Below, one piece after another: positions 62,228-64,000 of a DNA stretch of 64,000 nucleotides. The translations under genes and the position numbers were made by a program. The notes under the pieces were generated by a model, which had not been told where the DNA came from, did not search any database, and worked only from the letters and a program-made list of their open reading frames with translations. Position 1 is the stretch's first letter. Each line of letters starts with the position of its first letter. This DNA comes from Flavobacteriaceae bacterium LSUCC0859 (GTDB lineage Bacteria; Bacteroidota; Bacteroidia; Flavobacteriales; Flavobacteriaceae), in NCBI GenBank assembly GCA_022239325.1, contig JAKOGP010000001.1:394870-458869 (forward strand), in the 5' to 3' direction.

Positions 62228-62266
62228 TATGTTTGTTTAAGCGAATATCTTCTTAAAGGTATTCGC
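62228..62266. other. -7-like box and hairpin between fbaA and accD
   Basis: TATGTTTG (62228-62235) matches TAnnTTTG but has no TTG at the usual distance. Right behind it a hairpin of nine pairs with one G-T wobble (62241-62249 with 62258-62266) has an 8-base loop and is followed by TTTC rather than a full T tract. It could end the fbaA mRNA or shape the accD leader. Confidence 0.5.
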
Positions 62267-62286
62267 TTTCATTTAAAATCACATTT

Positions 62287-63156
62287 ATGACTGCTTGGTT
62301 TAAGAGAACTGAAAAAGGTATACAAACCGCAACAGAGGAGAAAAAAGACACCCCTAAGGGACTGTGGTACAAATCTCCCACCGGAAAAATAGTAGAGTCT
62401 GACGAGCTGGCTAAAAACTTCTATGTAAGTCCTGAGGATGACTATCACGTAAGAATAGGAAGCAAAGAATACTTCGAAATTCTATTTGACAACAATAAAT
62501 TCACAGAGTTAGACCCAAAACTCTCCGCAAAAGATCCTTTAAAATTTGAAGACACTAAAAAGTACTCAGACAGATTGGTAGCCGCAAAGAAAAAGACAGG
62601 TCTCCAGGACGCAGTCAGAACTGGATTTGGAAAATCTAACGGAAAAAACCTCGTGATCTGCTGTATGGACTTTTCTTTTATTGGTGGGTCTATGGGAAGT
62701 GTGGTTGGAGAAAAAATAGCCCGTGGAATTGACTACGCTATTAAAAAGAAATCTCCTTTTGTCATGATTTCTAAATCTGGAGGTGCCAGAATGATGGAAG
62801 CGGCCTTATCGCTCATGCAATTGGCTAAAACCTCTGCCAAGCTGGCTCAATTATCAGAAGCAGGCTTACCTTATATCTCCTTGTGTACAGACCCAACCAC
62901 TGGAGGAACCACAGCCTCATATGCCATGCTGGGTGACATTAATATTGCAGAGCCAGGAGCGCTTATTGGATTTGCAGGACCTAGGGTGGTTAAAGAAGCT
63001 ACCGGTCAAGACCTGCCAGACAATTTTCAAACCTCTGAGTTTTTGCTAGAACACGGATTCCTAGACTTCATTGTACATAGAAAAGCGCTTAAAAATAAGA
63101 TAAACCTATATATAGACCTCATTCAAAACCAACCCCTACGGGAGGCTATAGCTTAA
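62287..63156 (+). CDS. accD: acetyl-CoA carboxylase carboxyltransferase subunit beta, zinc-finger cysteines absent
   Basis: The beta half of the carboxyltransferase that makes malonyl-CoA for fatty acid synthesis. The 289 residues contain the crotonase-like core with [14 protein letters not shown] and [13 protein letters not shown]. The segments [27 protein letters not shown] and [13 protein letters not shown] follow. The N-terminal zinc ribbon of other AccD proteins is recognisable in [20 protein letters not shown] and [13 protein letters not shown], but its four Cys are replaced (Ser, Gly, Ser, Asp). Flavobacterial homologues tend to share this loss. Confidence 0.95.
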   Translation: MTAWFKRTEKGIQTATEEKKDTPKGLWYKSPTGKIVESDELAKNFYVSPEDDYHVRIGSKEYFEILFDNNKFTELDPKLSAKDPLKFEDTKKYSDRLVAAKKKTGLQDAVRTGFGKSNGKNLVICCMDFSFIGGSMGSVVGEKIARGIDYAIKKKSPFVMISKSGGARMMEAALSLMQLAKTSAKLAQLSEAGLPYISLCTDPTTGGTTASYAMLGDINIAEPGALIGFAGPRVVKEATGQDLPDNFQTSEFLLEHGFLDFIVHRKALKNKINLYIDLIQNQPLREAIA

Positions 63157-63170
63157 AACACTATTGTTTT
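63155..63170 (+). terminator. weak AT-rich hairpin after accD
   Basis: AAAACA (63155-63160) pairs with TGTTTT (63165-63170) across CTAT, overlapping the accD stop codon (63154-63156). The stem is short and the T run after it is part of the stem, so termination here is uncertain. Confidence 0.35.
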
Positions 63171-63221
63171 GGGCCAAAATTCTTATCAAAGAAAAAAAGT
63201 GCCTAATTCAATTAGTTTACT

Positions 63222-63250
63222 TACATTTGCAGCCTGATTGAAAATCAATC
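63222..63250 (+). promoter_or_regulatory. rpsO promoter box and leader hairpin
   Basis: TACATTTG (63222-63229) is a Bacteroidota -7 match 54 bases before the ATG; no TTG lies at the usual distance. The leader starts with a perfect inverted repeat GATTGA / TCAATC (63236-63241 and 63245-63250) around AAA. Ribosomal protein S15 represses its own mRNA through leader structures in several bacteria, so this hairpin is a candidate site. Confidence 0.5.
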
Positions 63251-63283
63251 AAATACATAAGAATCATTTAAAATAATATTGGA

Positions 63284-63553
63284 ATGTATTTAACTAAAGA
63301 AGTTAAAGCCGAGATTTTTAAAAAACACGGCAAAGACGCCTCTAACACAGGCCACACAGAAGGACAGATTGCCCTTTTCACACACAGAATTAATCATCTT
63401 ACGGAACACTTAAAAAACAACCGTAAAGATTTTAATACAGAGCGTTCTCTTGTACGTTTGGTAGGTAAAAGAAGAAGTTTATTAGACTACTTAATCAAAA
63501 AAGATATCTTGAGATATCGTGCTATTATTAAGGAGCTTAATATCCGTAAATAA
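63284..63553 (+). CDS. rpsO: 30S ribosomal protein S15
   Basis: A primary-binding small-subunit protein that contacts 16S rRNA helices 20-22. The 89 residues have the S15 pattern: TGHTEGQIALFTHRINHLTEHLK (23-45) and RSLVRLVGKRRSLLDYL. Length is normal. It is followed by a terminator and then pnp, the classic rpsO-pnp order. Confidence 0.97.
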   Translation: MYLTKEVKAEIFKKHGKDASNTGHTEGQIALFTHRINHLTEHLKNNRKDFNTERSLVRLVGKRRSLLDYLIKKDILRYRAIIKELNIRK

Positions 63554-63556
63554 TTT

Positions 63557-63584
63557 AAAAGGGAGGCTTAGGCTTCCCTTTTTT
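63557..63584 (+). terminator. terminator after rpsO
   Basis: An 11-bp stem with one G-T wobble, AAAAGGGAGGC / GCTTCCCTTTT (63557-63567 and 63572-63582), loop TTAG, continues into a T run to 63584. It separates rpsO from pnp. Confidence 0.88.
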
Positions 63585-63738
63585 ACTTTACAAGACCGGA
63601 CTTTAAACCGGACATTAAAAGCTTAACACTAAGTTTTTCATTGGTCACAACAACACACAACAACAACACAACAACTGGCCGTCCAGCAGGCGGAGACCAT
63701 TGTTAAACTTCCCAAACTATGGGAATTAAATTTAAGCT
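63585..63738 (+). promoter_or_regulatory. pnp leader: CA-rich unpaired segment with flanking hairpin arms
   Basis: This 154-base stretch holds a CAA/CA-rich, structure-poor segment (about 63647-63675) followed by the GC-richer TGGCCGTCCAGCAGGCGGAG. TGGTC (63653-63657 region) could pair with GACCA (63695-63699 region) around it. A second hairpin, TTCCCA / TGGGAA (63709-63714 and 63720-63725), ends 13 bases before the pnp ATG. PNPase autoregulates through its leader in Escherichia coli; a similar role here is a guess. Confidence 0.4.
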
Positions 63739-64000
63739 ATGATACCAAAGGTATTTAAAGAGGTCATAGACCTTGGTGACGGTAGGGAGATTTCTATCGA
63801 AACCGGAAAATTAGCCAAACAGGCACACGGATCTGTAGTGGTTCAATCTGGAAAATGTATGCTACTTTGTACGGTAGTGTCTAACTACAAACAAAGCGAT
63901 GTAGACTTTTTACCACTTACAGTAGACTACCGTGAAAAATTTGCAGCCTCTGGAAGGTATCCAGGTGGGTTCTTTAAAAGAGAAGCCAGACCTTCAGACG
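63739..64000 (+). CDS. pnp: polynucleotide phosphorylase (partial, 5' end)
   Basis: The gene runs off the window; 87 residues are visible from ATG 63739. They start [21 protein letters not shown] and contain [36 protein letters not shown] and [21 protein letters not shown], all conserved in the first RNase PH domain of PNPase. The enzyme degrades RNA from the 3' end with phosphate. Its place behind rpsO is the usual one. Confidence 0.96.
   Translation, partial: MIPKVFKEVIDLGDGREISIETGKLAKQAHGSVVVQSGKCMLLCTVVSNYKQSDVDFLPLTVDYREKFAASGRYPGGFFKREARPSD

Noticed and set aside
63647-63675. CRISPR-like or satellite repeat in the CA-rich stretch before pnp
   Set aside because: The units are only 3-5 bases, with no spacers and no cas genes; it fits a leader segment better.

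Overview
The window reads as chromosome of a marine member of the Flavobacteriaceae (phylum Bacteroidota). Support: Bacteroidota-type -7 boxes (TAnnTTTG) with few Shine-Dalgarno sequences; a six-gene Na+-pumping NADH dehydrogenase (nqrABCDEF) with apbE; type IX secretion (T9SS) components and a type B T9SS substrate; flavobacterial families (DUF1573, DUF2256, DUF6702, carboxypeptidase-regulatory-like proteins, lipidated TamL); and gene orders usual for the family (cdsA-psd, ubiE-porT, rpsO-pnp). The DNA is AT-rich and tightly packed. No gene-free stretch exceeds 300 bases. I saw no tRNA, rRNA, CRISPR array, insertion sequence, integrase or prophage.

Layout. 1-3039: phospholipid synthesis (cdsA, psd), an acyl-CoA-binding protein and a di-iron sterol-desaturase-family enzyme. 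3056-8487: valS, a DUF1573 protein, an aminotransferase and murB. 8508-12589: two ECF sigma factors, one with an anti-sigma factor and one beside a 70-residue four-cysteine membrane protein, then lipA and gap. 12592-16455: a hybrid histidine kinase, lpxK, a short Nif3-family protein and a coiled-coil protein with a lost zinc ribbon. 16629-20238: a light-response operon (flavin reductase, a 43-residue DUF2256 protein, DASH cryptochrome, iron-sulfur photolyase). 20277-25005: clpP, MFS transporter, kynU, O-methyltransferase, PAP2 phosphatase, tatA. 25119-29561: an envelope operon (two related carboxypeptidase-regulatory-like proteins, DUF6702, M1 peptidase). 29680-33554: PepE-like peptidase, a two-gene surface-fibre locus and a GNAT enzyme. 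33707-36826: gpmI, map, methyltransferase.

36850-46980 carries a TonB-family outer-membrane protein, apbE, a small conserved nqr-linked protein and nqrFEDCBA, all on the minus strand. 47132-53291: a T9SS plug-type protein, pruA, rsmG, a fatty acid desaturase behind a 35-bp tandem duplication, and an aminotransferase. 53352-61082: trkH/trkA, ubiE-porT, a TrmH-family methyltransferase and tamL. 61136-64000: fbaA, accD, rpsO and the start of pnp.

Most of this is a housekeeping backbone. The most unusual locus is 30584-33033. It encodes a secreted tail-fibre-like protein with ten evenly spaced His-x-His motifs in two blocks, followed after two bases by a type B T9SS substrate. The HxH pattern resembles the iron-binding needle of phage T4 gp37, so the pair may form a metal-stapled surface fibre. 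Other points of interest are the Cys-rich protein/sigma pair, an altered flavinylation motif in NqrB, degenerate zinc ribbons in two proteins, and structured leaders before rpsO and pnp.
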